From an uncultured Eubacteriales bacterium (lineage in GTDB: Bacteria > Bacillota > Clostridia > UBA1381): a stretch of DNA of 64,000 bases. The notes under the pieces were generated by a model. The model was not told the origin of the DNA. It ran no database searches and saw only the letters and a list, made by a program, of their open reading frames with translations. The first letter of the stretch is position 1. Every line of letters begins with the position of its first letter. This document shows, piece by piece, positions 9,444-18,176 of this stretch. Where the stretch lies: positions 1-64,000 of the forward strand of contig CAJKHT010000005.1 in NCBI GenBank assembly GCA_905199755.1. The letters run 5' to 3'. Made by a program: the position numbers and the translations under genes.

Positions 9444-9478
9444 GCACCCGACGGTGTATATGATACACCGTCGGGTGC
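9444..9478. terminator. Intrinsic terminator, bidirectional
   Basis: Perfect 16-bp stem (GCACCCGACGGTGTAT and its complement) with a 3-base loop, lying between the yesN stop and the convergent small gene. The T-tract is weak on both sides (TGCTTTAT on plus, TTGCTTTTC on minus). Confidence 0.7.
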
Positions 9479-9498
9479 GCTGCTTTATATTTATCCGA

Positions 9499-9720
9499 TT
9501 ATTCAATCTGCGATATTATTTCCTTGTAATTCAGCTGCTCTTTCACAAAACGGTTTATACACAAAAGGTTTGAGCATGCATAGCCTATTGCATTGTATCT
9601 GCATCGGCTTTCGTCCTCGCGGCAGCCGTCGCAGAGACACATCTGCCCTTTCGACACCGGAATTACAACATATTCGTTTTTATTGAGCAATTCAATTGCT
9701 TTTTTTATTTCCTCGTCCAT
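9499..9720 (-). CDS. Small Cys-rich protein downstream of lepA, function unknown
   Basis: 73 residues from an ATG that begins 1 base after the lepA stop; a TTG 9 bases upstream overlaps lepA. There is no strong ribosome binding site, which suggests coupling to lepA translation. The sequence is not membrane or signal-like. Six cysteines fall within residues 28-54: C28-x-C30-x2-C33-x6-C40-x8-C49-x4-C54 (first part M-C-L-C-D-G-C-R). Such spacing suggests metal or Fe-S binding. I do not recognise a characterised family. The lepA linkage may be chance, but the tight spacing indicates co-transcription. Confidence 0.7.
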   Translation of the reverse strand: MDEEIKKAIELLNKNEYVVIPVSKGQMCLCDGCREDESRCRYNAIGYACSNLLCINRFVKEQLNYKEIISQIE

Positions 9721-9721
9721 A

Positions 9722-11530
9722 TCAGTCAAGCTTAAGCACAGACATAAAGGCCTCCTGCGGAACCTCCACAGAGCCTACCTGACGCATACGCTTTTTCCCC
9801 TCCTTTTGCTTTTCCAGAAGCTTCTTCTTTCTTGTTATATCACCGCCGTAGCATTTTGCAAGCACGTCCTTGCGCATTGCACGGACTGTTTCCCTTGCAA
9901 TTACCTTGCCGCCTATAGCAGCCTGCACAGGCACCTCAAACAGCTGGCGCGGAATTGCCTCCTTAAGCTTTTCAACCATTTTTCTTGCACGGGTATATGC
10001 ATTGTCCCTGAATACTATAAACGACAGCGCATCTACCATTTCACCGTTTAAGAGAATATCAAGCTTGACAAGGTTGCTCGTTTCGTAGCCGCACAGCTCA
10101 TAATCAAAAGAAGCATAGCCCTTTGTACGTGATTTGAGCGCATCAAAGAAATCATAAATTATTTCGTTCAGCGGCAGTTCGTAGAATATTTCGGCACGGG
10201 TTTCGTCCATGTACGTCATGTCCTTGTAAATTCCGCGCCGTTCCTGGCAAAGCTCCATAACATTTCCCACATAGTCCTTGGGAACCATAATGGTAGCTTT
10301 AACCATAGGTTCTTCCATATGCTCGATTTCTGCGGGATCGGGCAGATTTGACGGGTTATCGCACCATGCCATTTCGCCGTTTGTTTTATACACCTTGTAA
10401 ATAACGCTCGGTGCGGTGGTTACAAGGTCAAGATTATATTCTCTTTCAAGACGCTCCTGTATAATTTCCATATGCAGCAATCCCAAAAATCCGCATCGGA
10501 ATCCGAAGCCCAGTGCGGCAGAGGTTTCCGCTTCAAACATAAGCGCGGCATCGTTAAGCTGCAGCTTCAGCAGCGCCTCTTTCAGATCCTCATAATGCGC
10601 ACCGTCTGCAGGATATATACCGCAGTAAACCATAGGATTTACCTTTTTATATCCCGGCAGCGGCTCTTTTGCCGGATTTGCCACAGAAGTAACGGTATCT
10701 CCGACACGCGTATCGCGTATATTTTTTATTGATGCCGCAATATATCCGACATCACCGGCAGCCAGACAATCCGACGGACGCAATCCCGACGGGTGCATAA
10801 CTCCCGCCTCCACAACTTCAAAGACCGCACCTGTTGCCATCATCTTAATTTTATCTCCGGCTTTTACGGTTCCGTCCATAACGCGCACATAAACTATAAC
10901 GCCCTTGTAGCTGTCATAGTACGAATCAAATATAAGCGCTTTAAGCGGTGCATTTTCATCGCCCTCGGGAGGAGGAACGTCCTCCACGATTTTTTCCAGT
11001 ACCGCCGCAACATTCTGTCCCGTTTTGGCACTTATCAGCGGTGCGTCCTCCGCAGGTATGCCGATTACGTCCTCTATTTCACGTATTACCACATCCGGCT
11101 GTGCGGACGGCAAATCTATTTTATTTATTACAGGCACAATCTCCAGGTTATGGTCTACGGCAAGATAGGTGTTTGCCAAGGTCTGCGCCTCGATACCCTG
11201 TGAGGCATCAACTATAAGAACGGCGCCCTCACATGCCGCCAGACTTCTTGACACCTCATAATTAAAGTCAACATGCCCCGGAGTATCAATAAGATTAAGC
11301 GTATAAACATCTCCGTCACTCCGCTTGTACTGCAGCTTTACGGCATGTGCCTTTATGGTAATTCCTCTTTCGCGCTCAAGGTCCATATCATCAAGGAGCT
11401 GTTCCTGCATGTCACGCTCCTCAACCTCGCCCGTCAGCTCAAGCAAACGGTCCGCCAGCGTAGACTTGCCGTGGTCTATATGTGCTATAATACTGAAATT
11501 TCTTATTTTTTCCTGTCTGTCATTAGGCAT
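9722..11530 (-). CDS. lepA: Elongation factor 4 (LepA), ribosome back-translocating GTPase
   Basis: Translational GTPase of ~602 residues. G1 is A-H-I-D-H-G-K-S-T, switch I E-R-G-I-T-I, G3 D-T-P-G-H-V-D-F, and G4 N-K-I-D. The LepA-specific C-terminal domain ends in a Lys-rich stretch (GGDITRKKKLLEKQKEGKKR). Start choice: the upstream ATG (11545) lacks a ribosome binding site, while GGAG lies 9 bases before the ATG of M-P-N-D-R-Q, so I use 11530. It remodels stalled or mistranslocated ribosomes at the membrane or in the cytosol and is a universal bacterial gene. A promoter lies directly upstream and the small Cys-rich gene directly downstream. Confidence 0.98.
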   Translation of the reverse strand: MPNDRQEKIRNFSIIAHIDHGKSTLADRLLELTGEVEERDMQEQLLDDMDLERERGITIKAHAVKLQYKRSDGDVYTLNLIDTPGHVDFNYEVSRSLAACEGAVLIVDASQGIEAQTLANTYLAVDHNLEIVPVINKIDLPSAQPDVVIREIEDVIGIPAEDAPLISAKTGQNVAAVLEKIVEDVPPPEGDENAPLKALIFDSYYDSYKGVIVYVRVMDGTVKAGDKIKMMATGAVFEVVEAGVMHPSGLRPSDCLAAGDVGYIAASIKNIRDTRVGDTVTSVANPAKEPLPGYKKVNPMVYCGIYPADGAHYEDLKEALLKLQLNDAALMFEAETSAALGFGFRCGFLGLLHMEIIQERLEREYNLDLVTTAPSVIYKVYKTNGEMAWCDNPSNLPDPAEIEHMEEPMVKATIMVPKDYVGNVMELCQERRGIYKDMTYMDETRAEIFYELPLNEIIYDFFDALKSRTKGYASFDYELCGYETSNLVKLDILLNGEMVDALSFIVFRDNAYTRARKMVEKLKEAIPRQLFEVPVQAAIGGKVIARETVRAMRKDVLAKCYGGDITRKKKLLEKQKEGKKRMRQVGSVEVPQEAFMSVLKLD

Positions 11531-11564
11531 TGCATATTTCTCCATTCTGTTATATACATGATAT

Positions 11565-11593
11565 ATTATACCATAAATTTCGCGCTGTTACAA
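11565..11593 (-). promoter_or_regulatory. lepA promoter
   Basis: On the minus strand: TTGTAA, 17 bases, TATAAT, with a TGG extension before the -10 box. It lies between the vWA-gene stop and lepA. I see no terminator between those genes, so read-through from the sigma-factor operon is possible. Confidence 0.7.
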
Positions 11594-11614
11594 TACCCTA
11601 TGATTAATAAATAT

Positions 11615-13675
11615 TCACTTTATATATCTCAGCAAATCCACCAGCTGAATAAACTCCGTCTTTATTCCGAATTTATCCTCGTCCTTTCCCTGCTTTGCCA
11701 GATTTATAACACTGTCATAATCCGATGTGCCTTTATACTCGCTGTCATTTAAAATCATTCCGAGTTCCGCGGCGGCAGCGGCAAAGCACATATTTTTGCT
11801 CATGCTGTCCGATACTGTGTTTTCCGCCGGATATTCCTTTAAAATGCTTTCATCGCCATCGGGAAGCTTATACCTGAGCTTTACGTCCATAAGCTCGCTG
11901 CTTTGGCTGTATATGCTCTTGCTGTACCTAAGAGAATCATCTCCCGTTATGCTTTCGCCGTCCGCGGCAGTCACTATCTCATAAAGCGCCGTCACATTCG
12001 CACCTGCGCCCAGCTCGCCCGCGTCTTTTTTGTCATTTTCAAAATCCTCCGCATTGAGAAGCCTGTTTTCATAGCCCACAAGACGGTATTCCTTTACAAC
12101 GGCAGGATTAAACTCGACCTGGATTTTGACGTCCTTTGCAATGGTATAGAGTGTTTTTGTCATTTCATCGGCAAGCACCTTCTTTGCCTCACGCAGATTA
12201 TCTATATAGTAATAATTTCCGTTGCCGTTATCAGCCATTATTTCCATCTTGGAGTCCTTGTAGTTTCCCGTTCCGAAGCCGAGAACGCTTATATATATTC
12301 CGTTGTCTCTCTTTTTTTCCACTGTGTCTTTAAGCTCACCGTCAGACGTGATACCGACATTGAAATCACCGTCCGTACAAAGAATTATGCGGTTATTTCC
12401 GCTGCACTTAAATTTCTCCGCCTGTTCGTAGGCAAGCTGCAAGCCTGCCTCGCCGTTTGTCGAACCGCCTGCGTGCAGTGAATTTATGCATGACATAATC
12501 TTTTCTCTTTCGGCGGCACTCACACCGCTCAAAAGTACCTGTGTACCGCCCGCATACGTAACAACCGAAATAGTGTCGCGTTCATCAAGCCTGTCAAGCA
12601 GCAGACTCATTGAATGCTTTATAAGCGGCAGCTTGTTTGCCGCATACATGGAGCCTGAAACATCAATAAGAAATACAAGGTTCTGCGGCTGACGTTCTTT
12701 AAGCGACATTTCTTCGCCCTGAATATTAATCATTGCCAGCTTGTTTGCTTCGTTCCACGGGCATTGCGCCACCTCCGCCGTGACTGAAAACGGCGTGCCG
12801 TCCGACGGCTGCGAAAGATTATAATCAAAATAATTTATCAGCTCTTCGCTCCTTATTGAGCCTTTGGGCGGTATCTGACCGTTTACGATATATCGGCGCA
12901 TATTTGAATATGATGCCGTATCCGTATCAATCGAAAATGTTGACAGCGGTGAAACCGATGCTTTTTTAAACACATTTTCATCATTTTGTGTATATTCCTC
13001 CGTATTGTAATACGTATTCGGCATAACGGGCATGCACTTGGCGCTCTCGGCGCTCATCGCACCTCCGCCGCCTCCTGCCGCTCCCGATGATGCCGCCGCT
13101 GTCGAATCCATTGCATATATATTGTCGATGCCGCCGTCATTCAGGTAAAATAAACCGTTTTTTATTCCCTCAGATACATTATATATCAGATTTACCGTAT
13201 CAAGGCGAGTCATATATTCTCCGATAGATGCATTTACATTATCAAGACATTGATTATCTATCGCAAACCGTATATATCCCTGCGGATAGTCACGCTCCGC
13301 GCCCTCCGCCGTATATACCGCCATTTTTACCGCCTGTTCATATGTGATATTATCGTCAGGTCTTACCGTGCCGTCATCAAAGCCGTTGATTATTCCGTAT
13401 TCTGCGGCAATCATTATGTACGAATACGCCCAATGCTCCTCGCTTAAATCCTTAAAAGCCGTTTTCATATCCGATTTTGCTTCGAGACCGAAAGCCTCCG
13501 CAGCCATTTTCGCAAATTCCGCGCGCGTTACATAGCTGTCAAGCTTTAAATCACCGTTTTCATCACCGCAAAGAATATTTTGTTCCGTAAGGCTCTGCAC
13601 CGCTTTGTCATAATCTGCATATGCAGTCGATGCAAAAAGTGAAGCCGCAATAACAGCCGATAAAATTTTCTTCAT
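11615..13675 (-). CDS. Surface protein: SLH domains + YfbK-type von Willebrand factor A domain
   Basis: 686 residues from the ATG of M-K-K-I-L-S-A, which follows AAAGGAAC; an in-frame upstream extension has no signal sequence at its start. The signal peptide ends near TAYA. Residues ~22-165 are SLH-type repeats (VTRAEFAKMAAEAFG, HWAYSYIMIAAEYGIINGF) that would anchor the protein to cell-wall polymers. After a Gly/Ala linker comes the N-terminal YfbK/vWF_A region (N-T-Y-Y-N-T-E-E-Y, T-F-S-I-D-T-D-T-A-S-Y). The vWA domain has MIDAS D-V-S-G-S-M (~338) and T-D-G-D-F, and a YfbK-type C-terminal region follows. vWA domains bind a metal and partner proteins. It is the last gene of an operon with an ECF sigma factor and an anti-sigma-like protein. 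Confidence 0.92.
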   Translation of the reverse strand: MKKILSAVIAASLFASTAYADYDKAVQSLTEQNILCGDENGDLKLDSYVTRAEFAKMAAEAFGLEAKSDMKTAFKDLSEEHWAYSYIMIAAEYGIINGFDDGTVRPDDNITYEQAVKMAVYTAEGAERDYPQGYIRFAIDNQCLDNVNASIGEYMTRLDTVNLIYNVSEGIKNGLFYLNDGGIDNIYAMDSTAAASSGAAGGGGGAMSAESAKCMPVMPNTYYNTEEYTQNDENVFKKASVSPLSTFSIDTDTASYSNMRRYIVNGQIPPKGSIRSEELINYFDYNLSQPSDGTPFSVTAEVAQCPWNEANKLAMINIQGEEMSLKERQPQNLVFLIDVSGSMYAANKLPLIKHSMSLLLDRLDERDTISVVTYAGGTQVLLSGVSAAEREKIMSCINSLHAGGSTNGEAGLQLAYEQAEKFKCSGNNRIILCTDGDFNVGITSDGELKDTVEKKRDNGIYISVLGFGTGNYKDSKMEIMADNGNGNYYYIDNLREAKKVLADEMTKTLYTIAKDVKIQVEFNPAVVKEYRLVGYENRLLNAEDFENDKKDAGELGAGANVTALYEIVTAADGESITGDDSLRYSKSIYSQSSELMDVKLRYKLPDGDESILKEYPAENTVSDSMSKNMCFAAAAAELGMILNDSEYKGTSDYDSVINLAKQGKDEDKFGIKTEFIQLVDLLRYIK

Positions 13676-13728
13676 AAATATAACCGTTCCTTTCCGTGCC
13701 GCAGGGCACAAAGCTTAAGCTTTCCCCG

Positions 13729-14847
13729 TCAGCCCTTCTCCGTCATTGAAGCAAGGATATTTTCCAGCTCCTCCGTGCTTATTCCGTCCGCATTTATTAT
13801 GTATGATACCTCGTTGATTATAATATAGCATCTGTACCCTTTTTCCGTTCCTATAGCCACCGCCGGTATTCCGCACACATCACTTGCCGTATAATGCGTA
13901 TCGGACAGATATGTCTGCGCCGCCGTCAGATTTTTTGATGTTATAATCGTTATATACCTGTCGTTATTGCCCTCATACGGGAATATACGGTTATCCAGAA
14001 GAGGGTTTCCCTCATTATCCACAGCCGTAAGCACCGTATCGTTTCCTATATATGCAAAATCTTCGGGCAAGGTAATGTTTTTGAATAAATCCGTTCCCAG
14101 ATATTCAAAATAGCGCTCGCTGCTCCATTCCTCGCTGCTGTAATCCGCCGTTTTTGCGGCAGCGGAATATGCAACGGCTGCTCCTCCGTTCGACGGAGTG
14201 TAATCAGTATAGTTCACACTTAATACAACCGTTTTCTTCTGTATTTCCGCTTTCTGCCGCGGAGCTTCCTCTTTTTCCGCCGTAAAGCTGTATTCCTTTA
14301 AGCCGTTCGTCTGCTGTGTCCGAACATCTTCCTCGGACAAATCCCTTTGCGGTGCGGCGGCTGCCGTCGGTTTTTCCGTTACAGACGGTTTTTCGGAATA
14401 TTCCGCCGTGGCATCATCATTTTTTGCTTTTGCAGCGGCACCGCTTTTTTCCGCCGTTTTTGCCTGTGTGCTTTTTTTCGGAGTTAGCGTTGCTTTCGGT
14501 GCGGCGGAAGCACTTGTCCTTGGCTTTTTCGTTGCGTGACTGCCGATGCTCCGCGATTCATCGTCTTTTTCGGGCAAAGGTGACACGGGCATTTTTGTTG
14601 CTGCCGATGTCCTGTCATCATCGCCGTTATAAGTCACACTTTCGGATATTACGCCGTCCGTATTCTTATTCATAAGCCTTGGCAGTGCATAAGCCGAAGC
14701 CGAAATAACCACGGCTGCCGCCGCTGCTGCCGAAACATATCTGTACGGTGTAATTTTCTTTTTATTTTTAAGGCGCATTACCTTTTCCAAAAGCTCATCC
14801 CCGGCATGGATGCTGTCATTGGCTTTTTTAAATTCATCTTCAAACAA
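13729..14847 (-). CDS. Membrane anti-sigma-factor-like protein
   Basis: About 372 residues. GGGAGG lies 8 bases before a TTG (M-F-E-D-E-F-K-K), while the in-frame GTG upstream touches the ribosome binding site, so TTG is preferred. A short cytosolic N-terminal helix (~1-38) is followed by one TM segment (A-rich, ~40-57), a long extracytoplasmic Ala/Thr/Lys/Ser-rich low-complexity stalk (~85-185), and a C-terminal folded domain ending GISTEELENILASMTEKG, which resembles DUF4367-type domains. No zinc-binding H-x3-C-x2-C motif is present. The start overlaps the sigma-factor stop by 8 bases. From position and topology I infer an anti-sigma factor whose outer domain senses the envelope. The family assignment is tentative. 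Confidence 0.8.
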   Translation of the reverse strand: MFEDEFKKANDSIHAGDELLEKVMRLKNKKKITPYRYVSAAAAAAVVISASAYALPRLMNKNTDGVISESVTYNGDDDRTSAATKMPVSPLPEKDDESRSIGSHATKKPRTSASAAPKATLTPKKSTQAKTAEKSGAAAKAKNDDATAEYSEKPSVTEKPTAAAAPQRDLSEEDVRTQQTNGLKEYSFTAEKEEAPRQKAEIQKKTVVLSVNYTDYTPSNGGAAVAYSAAAKTADYSSEEWSSERYFEYLGTDLFKNITLPEDFAYIGNDTVLTAVDNEGNPLLDNRIFPYEGNNDRYITIITSKNLTAAQTYLSDTHYTASDVCGIPAVAIGTEKGYRCYIIINEVSYIINADGISTEELENILASMTEKG

Positions 14848-15331
14848 GTGCTTCACCTCCCTTAAGCTTTTCTTTCAGCAGCTCACGTCCGCGATAGAGC
14901 TGCGATTTTACCGTTCCCTCACTCAGCGACATATCCTCTGCGATTTCCTTAACCGACAGTTTTTCATAATAATACAAATATATCACCGTCCTATACTTTT
15001 TCGGAAGCTCGTTAACTGCGTAGTACACATCGCTTTGCTCCTGTGTTTCAAACGACAAATCTTCCGTAAGAGGGACTGTTTTCTTAAACCACGATCCTGC
15101 AAAGATTTTTTTTGAACAGTTTATCGTGACACGTATAAGCCACGCTTTTATGTGTTCCTCGCTTTCAAACACCTTATTGCTTTGAAAATACTTCAAAAAC
15201 ACATCCTGAACAACGTCCTCCGCATGCTCTCTTGATCCGGTCTGAGAAAGGGCAAGCCTGTAAACCATGTCTATGTACTTTTTTACAACCTCATCCGATG
15301 AAATGCCGGCGTTCATCTCCGAGTAAGCCAT
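14840..15331 (-). CDS. ECF-type RNA polymerase sigma factor
   Basis: 163 residues, typical for ECF sigma-70 factors. Region 2 is at ~10-75 (V-Y-R-L-A-L-S-Q-T-G, A-E-D-V-V-Q-D-V-F-L-K-Y-F, A-W-L-I-R-V-T-I-N). Region 4 is at ~105-155 (LPKKYRTVIYLYYYEKLS, I-A-E-D-M-S-L-S-E-G-T-V-K-S-Q-L-Y-R-G-R). GGGGGG lies ~9 bases before ATG. It is the first gene of an operon with the anti-sigma-like and SLH-vWA genes. Such factors usually drive their own operon. A GCAACC element ~45 bases upstream of the start (15377-15383, read on minus) resembles an ECF -35 box, but I cannot confirm a matching -10. Confidence 0.95.
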   Translation of the reverse strand: MAYSEMNAGISSDEVVKKYIDMVYRLALSQTGSREHAEDVVQDVFLKYFQSNKVFESEEHIKAWLIRVTINCSKKIFAGSWFKKTVPLTEDLSFETQEQSDVYYAVNELPKKYRTVIYLYYYEKLSVKEIAEDMSLSEGTVKSQLYRGRELLKEKLKGGEALV

Positions 15332-15462
15332 ACCGTCTGTCCCCCCTTACTAATAATATCCTTTAACCGCCCGTTTGGTTGCATAAATTTACAAATTTTT
15401 TTATCAATTTTATTATACTATATCCCGGCACTCAAATCAACCGTATTTTATTGATGCGGTTA

Positions 15463-15491
15463 TTGACTTTTTCCGCACGCGGTGTTATAAT
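15463..15491 (+). promoter_or_regulatory. Promoter of the MATE exporter gene
   Basis: TTGACT, 17 bases, TATAAT, about 33 bases before the start codon. Confidence 0.75.
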
Positions 15492-15523
15492 TCGACTTAG
15501 ACTGAAAATCGGGGGAACAGGAA

Positions 15524-16867
15524 ATGAACACTCAATCGGATTACGATTTTTTCGGAAAAGAAAGCATAAGTAAAATATTATTAAAGGTCTCACCGCCGGT
15601 AATGCTTGCACAGCTGATACAGGCGCTTTACAATATAGTGGACAGTTTTTTTGTCGGCAGATATTCCGCAGATGCGCTTACCGCCGTTACGGTAATTTAT
15701 CCGATGCAGCTTATCATTATTGCACTTGCTGTCGGTACGGGTGTCGGAGTGAATACATATATGGCGCGCAAATATGCGCAGCATGATGAAAAAAGTGCCG
15801 ATGCCGCAGCAGGCACATGCGCAGTGCTGGCTTTTTTGTCATGGGCTGTTTTTGCAGCAGTTGCCGCCGTTATTATGCCGCGATATGTTTCAACCTCCGC
15901 AAAAGAGCCGGGTGCCGTGGCACAGGCAATTACATACGGTAATATTGTATGCATAGGCAGTCTCGGTACATTTCTTGAGGGTACATGGTCAAAGGTGCAT
16001 CAGGCAAAGGGTAATATGCTCCTCCCTATGATTGCACAGGTTGCCGGTGCTTTGATAAACGTTATTTTTGATCCGCTTCTTATTTTCGGAATAGGATTTT
16101 TCCCGAAGCTCGGTGCGGCGGGAGCGGCATATGCCACAATCTTCGGACAGTTTACAGCGGCTGTCATTGTCGGTATAAAGGGTTTTCGCATACCGCCTCG
16201 CATAGCGCAAATGCCGCATTACGTGAAACGGATATATCTGTACGGCTATTCCTCGATATTTATGCAGGCTCTTTATACGGTATATATCGTGGGACTTAAT
16301 GTGACGCTCGCTTCTTTTTCGGATTCCGCGGTAACAGTGCTCGGTCTTTACTATAAAGCACAGAGCTTCTTCTTTATTCCGCTGTTTGGTCTCGAAACCT
16401 GCATAGTACCTGTTATAAGCTATAATTATACGGCGAAAAGCTATGACCGCTGCCGCGAAACGATGCGGATTTCGTTCATGGCATCACTGCTGTTCATGAT
16501 ATTTGGCGTTATATGCTTTGTGATTTTCCCGAAGCCGCTTATACGTCTGTTTTCAACATCGGAACAGGTAATGGAAATAGGACGGATTGCATTCCCCATT
16601 ATAGGTTCAAGCTTTTTACCGGCAGTTTTTTCGCTTATGCTGCCCGTATTTTTCCAGGCAATAGGCAAGGGCATACCGAGTATGTTTATGTCGCTTATGC
16701 GGCAGATATTTCTGCTGCTGCCGGTGTTTAAGCTGCTGTCAAAAATCGGGCTTAATTATACATGGTTTGCATTTCCCATCGCCGAGGTTGTTTCGGGAGC
16801 TATAGGAATGATGCTTTACTTTTCCTGCATACGCAAATGGCAACAGGAAAGTAACCTTATTATATAA
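15524..16867 (+). CDS. MATE family multidrug/metabolite exporter
   Basis: 447 residues and about 12 hydrophobic segments. The first half has the MATE pattern A-L-Y-N-I-V-D-S-F-F-V-G-R and V-G-V-N-T-Y-M-A-R; the repeat in the second half has G-L-E-T-C-I-V-P-V-I-S-Y-N. These proteins export cationic drugs or metabolites, driven by Na+ or H+. A GGGGGA ribosome binding site lies 7 bases upstream. It is a single-gene unit, with its own promoter and a terminator directly downstream. It is divergent from the sigma-factor operon; no functional link is evident. Substrate unknown. Confidence 0.93.
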   Translation: MNTQSDYDFFGKESISKILLKVSPPVMLAQLIQALYNIVDSFFVGRYSADALTAVTVIYPMQLIIIALAVGTGVGVNTYMARKYAQHDEKSADAAAGTCAVLAFLSWAVFAAVAAVIMPRYVSTSAKEPGAVAQAITYGNIVCIGSLGTFLEGTWSKVHQAKGNMLLPMIAQVAGALINVIFDPLLIFGIGFFPKLGAAGAAYATIFGQFTAAVIVGIKGFRIPPRIAQMPHYVKRIYLYGYSSIFMQALYTVYIVGLNVTLASFSDSAVTVLGLYYKAQSFFFIPLFGLETCIVPVISYNYTAKSYDRCRETMRISFMASLLFMIFGVICFVIFPKPLIRLFSTSEQVMEIGRIAFPIIGSSFLPAVFSLMLPVFFQAIGKGIPSMFMSLMRQIFLLLPVFKLLSKIGLNYTWFAFPIAEVVSGAIGMMLYFSCIRKWQQESNLII

Positions 16868-16883
16868 ATTTTACTGATAAAAA

Positions 16884-16917
16884 AACAGCCTCCGCTGTTA
16901 AAGAACGGAGGTTGTTT
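16884..16917. terminator. Bidirectional intrinsic terminator
   Basis: Stem AACAGCCTCCG / CGGAGGTTGTT with an 11-base loop and T-rich tails on both strands. It lies between the convergent MATE and SLH genes. Confidence 0.85.
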
Positions 16918-16932
16918 TTATTTATATACTTT

Positions 16933-18162
16933 TTAGCCTATAGCTCTGTAAAGGAACGTAGCTATCTGTCCTCTCGAGCAAATTGTATCGGGTGCAAATT
17001 CAGTGTCGGAAACACCGCTTGTAACCTTGTTGAAAACTGCCCATTCCACAGCTGTGGCATATTCGGCACTTTCATCTACGTCATCAAATGAGCCCTGATA
17101 TTCTAAGTCGGGAGCATCTGCGTTTTTCCAAAGATATTCAACCGTTGAAGCTCTTGTGCAAGGAGTATCGCCCGCAAATTCGTCACCTGAAACCATATCC
17201 TTATTATATGCCCAGATTGCAGCGTCATAGTAATAATCGCTTGCCGAAACATCTGTGAAAGGATTTTCCGTGTCTGCTTTCGGAGCGCCTACCGCACGCC
17301 ACAGGAAGGTTAAAATCTGCGCTCTTGTGCAAGTCTGATCCGGTGAGAACGTTGTTTCGCTTGTACCCAGTGTAATCGCATTTTTAACTGCCCATTTTAC
17401 CGCTTCCGCATAGTATGCATCGTCCGCAACATCGGCAAAATCAACCGAAACCGACGGGGTGTTATCATCATCTGTTTTTGTATCTTCACCGGGTGTTACA
17501 GCCGTATCGTCCTTTGCTTCAAGCAGACTAAGAGTGTTGTAAACTCTGAATGTATCTGTTTCATTGTTCAGAGTACATTTGATAAAGCATTTTACGGAGC
17601 CTTTTTTTGTTTCTGTTGAGTCTACCTTTTCAAATCCGTCGGCAAGCTCAAGCTGAGTTCCGTTTGTAACTGCTGCCTTTGCCATTTCGAGTATTTCCTC
17701 AGCCGTTATATCGGGAGCGAGAGAAATATTTTTGAAAACCGTACTTGCAGCCGCTATATCTTTTGCAAGATTTTCCTTATCGGCATTATTATCTGCCGCA
17801 GCGCCCGTAAGCATCGGAATTTTCATTGTATACATGTCCTGACGCTTATAAACTCCGCAGGTGAATGTAATATTTGCAAAAATTGAACCGTCTTTTTCGC
17901 TTGTAGCATTGTAAATTCTGTAGTCGGACTCTTTCGGGATTGAAAGCTCAACACTGCTTCCCTCGGGAAGAAGCTTTGCAGCCTCCGACAAAAATGCCTC
18001 AAGCGGCATATCATTGTAGCACATGAATGTGCTTTCGCTTGCTCTTATTGCTTTTTTTGCTGCGTTAATTTCACCCTCTTCATCAATTGCAAAAGCCGCG
18101 CAGGGTAAAATCGCAAATAATAAACACGCTGATAATAATAAGCTTAATATTTTCTTCATCAT
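16933..18162 (-). CDS. SLH-domain surface protein with two copies of an uncharacterised module
   Basis: 409 residues. The signal peptide ends near AAFA (residue ~25). Two copies of a ~80-residue module follow (~32-118 and ~133-215), with the pattern [IV]-T-A-E-E-I-L-x-M-A-K-A-A-V-x-N-G-x-x-[LV]-x-L, then K-x-G-S-[IV]. A Thr/Asp linker leads to three C-terminal SLH repeats (~240-292, ~301-350, ~359-409; C-T-R-A-Q-I-L-T-F-L-W-R-A and C-S-R-G-Q-I-A-T-F-L). Their fixed Cys residues are unusual. The protein should attach non-covalently to the cell wall. It starts 14 bases after the stop of the CAP-domain SLH gene, to which its SLH region is very similar at the DNA level. Two adjacent ATGs are possible starts. 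Function of the module unknown. Confidence 0.9.
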   Translation of the reverse strand: MMKKILSLLLSACLLFAILPCAAFAIDEEGEINAAKKAIRASESTFMCYNDMPLEAFLSEAAKLLPEGSSVELSIPKESDYRIYNATSEKDGSIFANITFTCGVYKRQDMYTMKIPMLTGAAADNNADKENLAKDIAAASTVFKNISLAPDITAEEILEMAKAAVTNGTQLELADGFEKVDSTETKKGSVKCFIKCTLNNETDTFRVYNTLSLLEAKDDTAVTPGEDTKTDDDNTPSVSVDFADVADDAYYAEAVKWAVKNAITLGTSETTFSPDQTCTRAQILTFLWRAVGAPKADTENPFTDVSASDYYYDAAIWAYNKDMVSGDEFAGDTPCTRASTVEYLWKNADAPDLEYQGSFDDVDESAEYATAVEWAVFNKVTSGVSDTEFAPDTICSRGQIATFLYRAIG

Positions 18163-18176
18163 TATTCTCCTCTATT

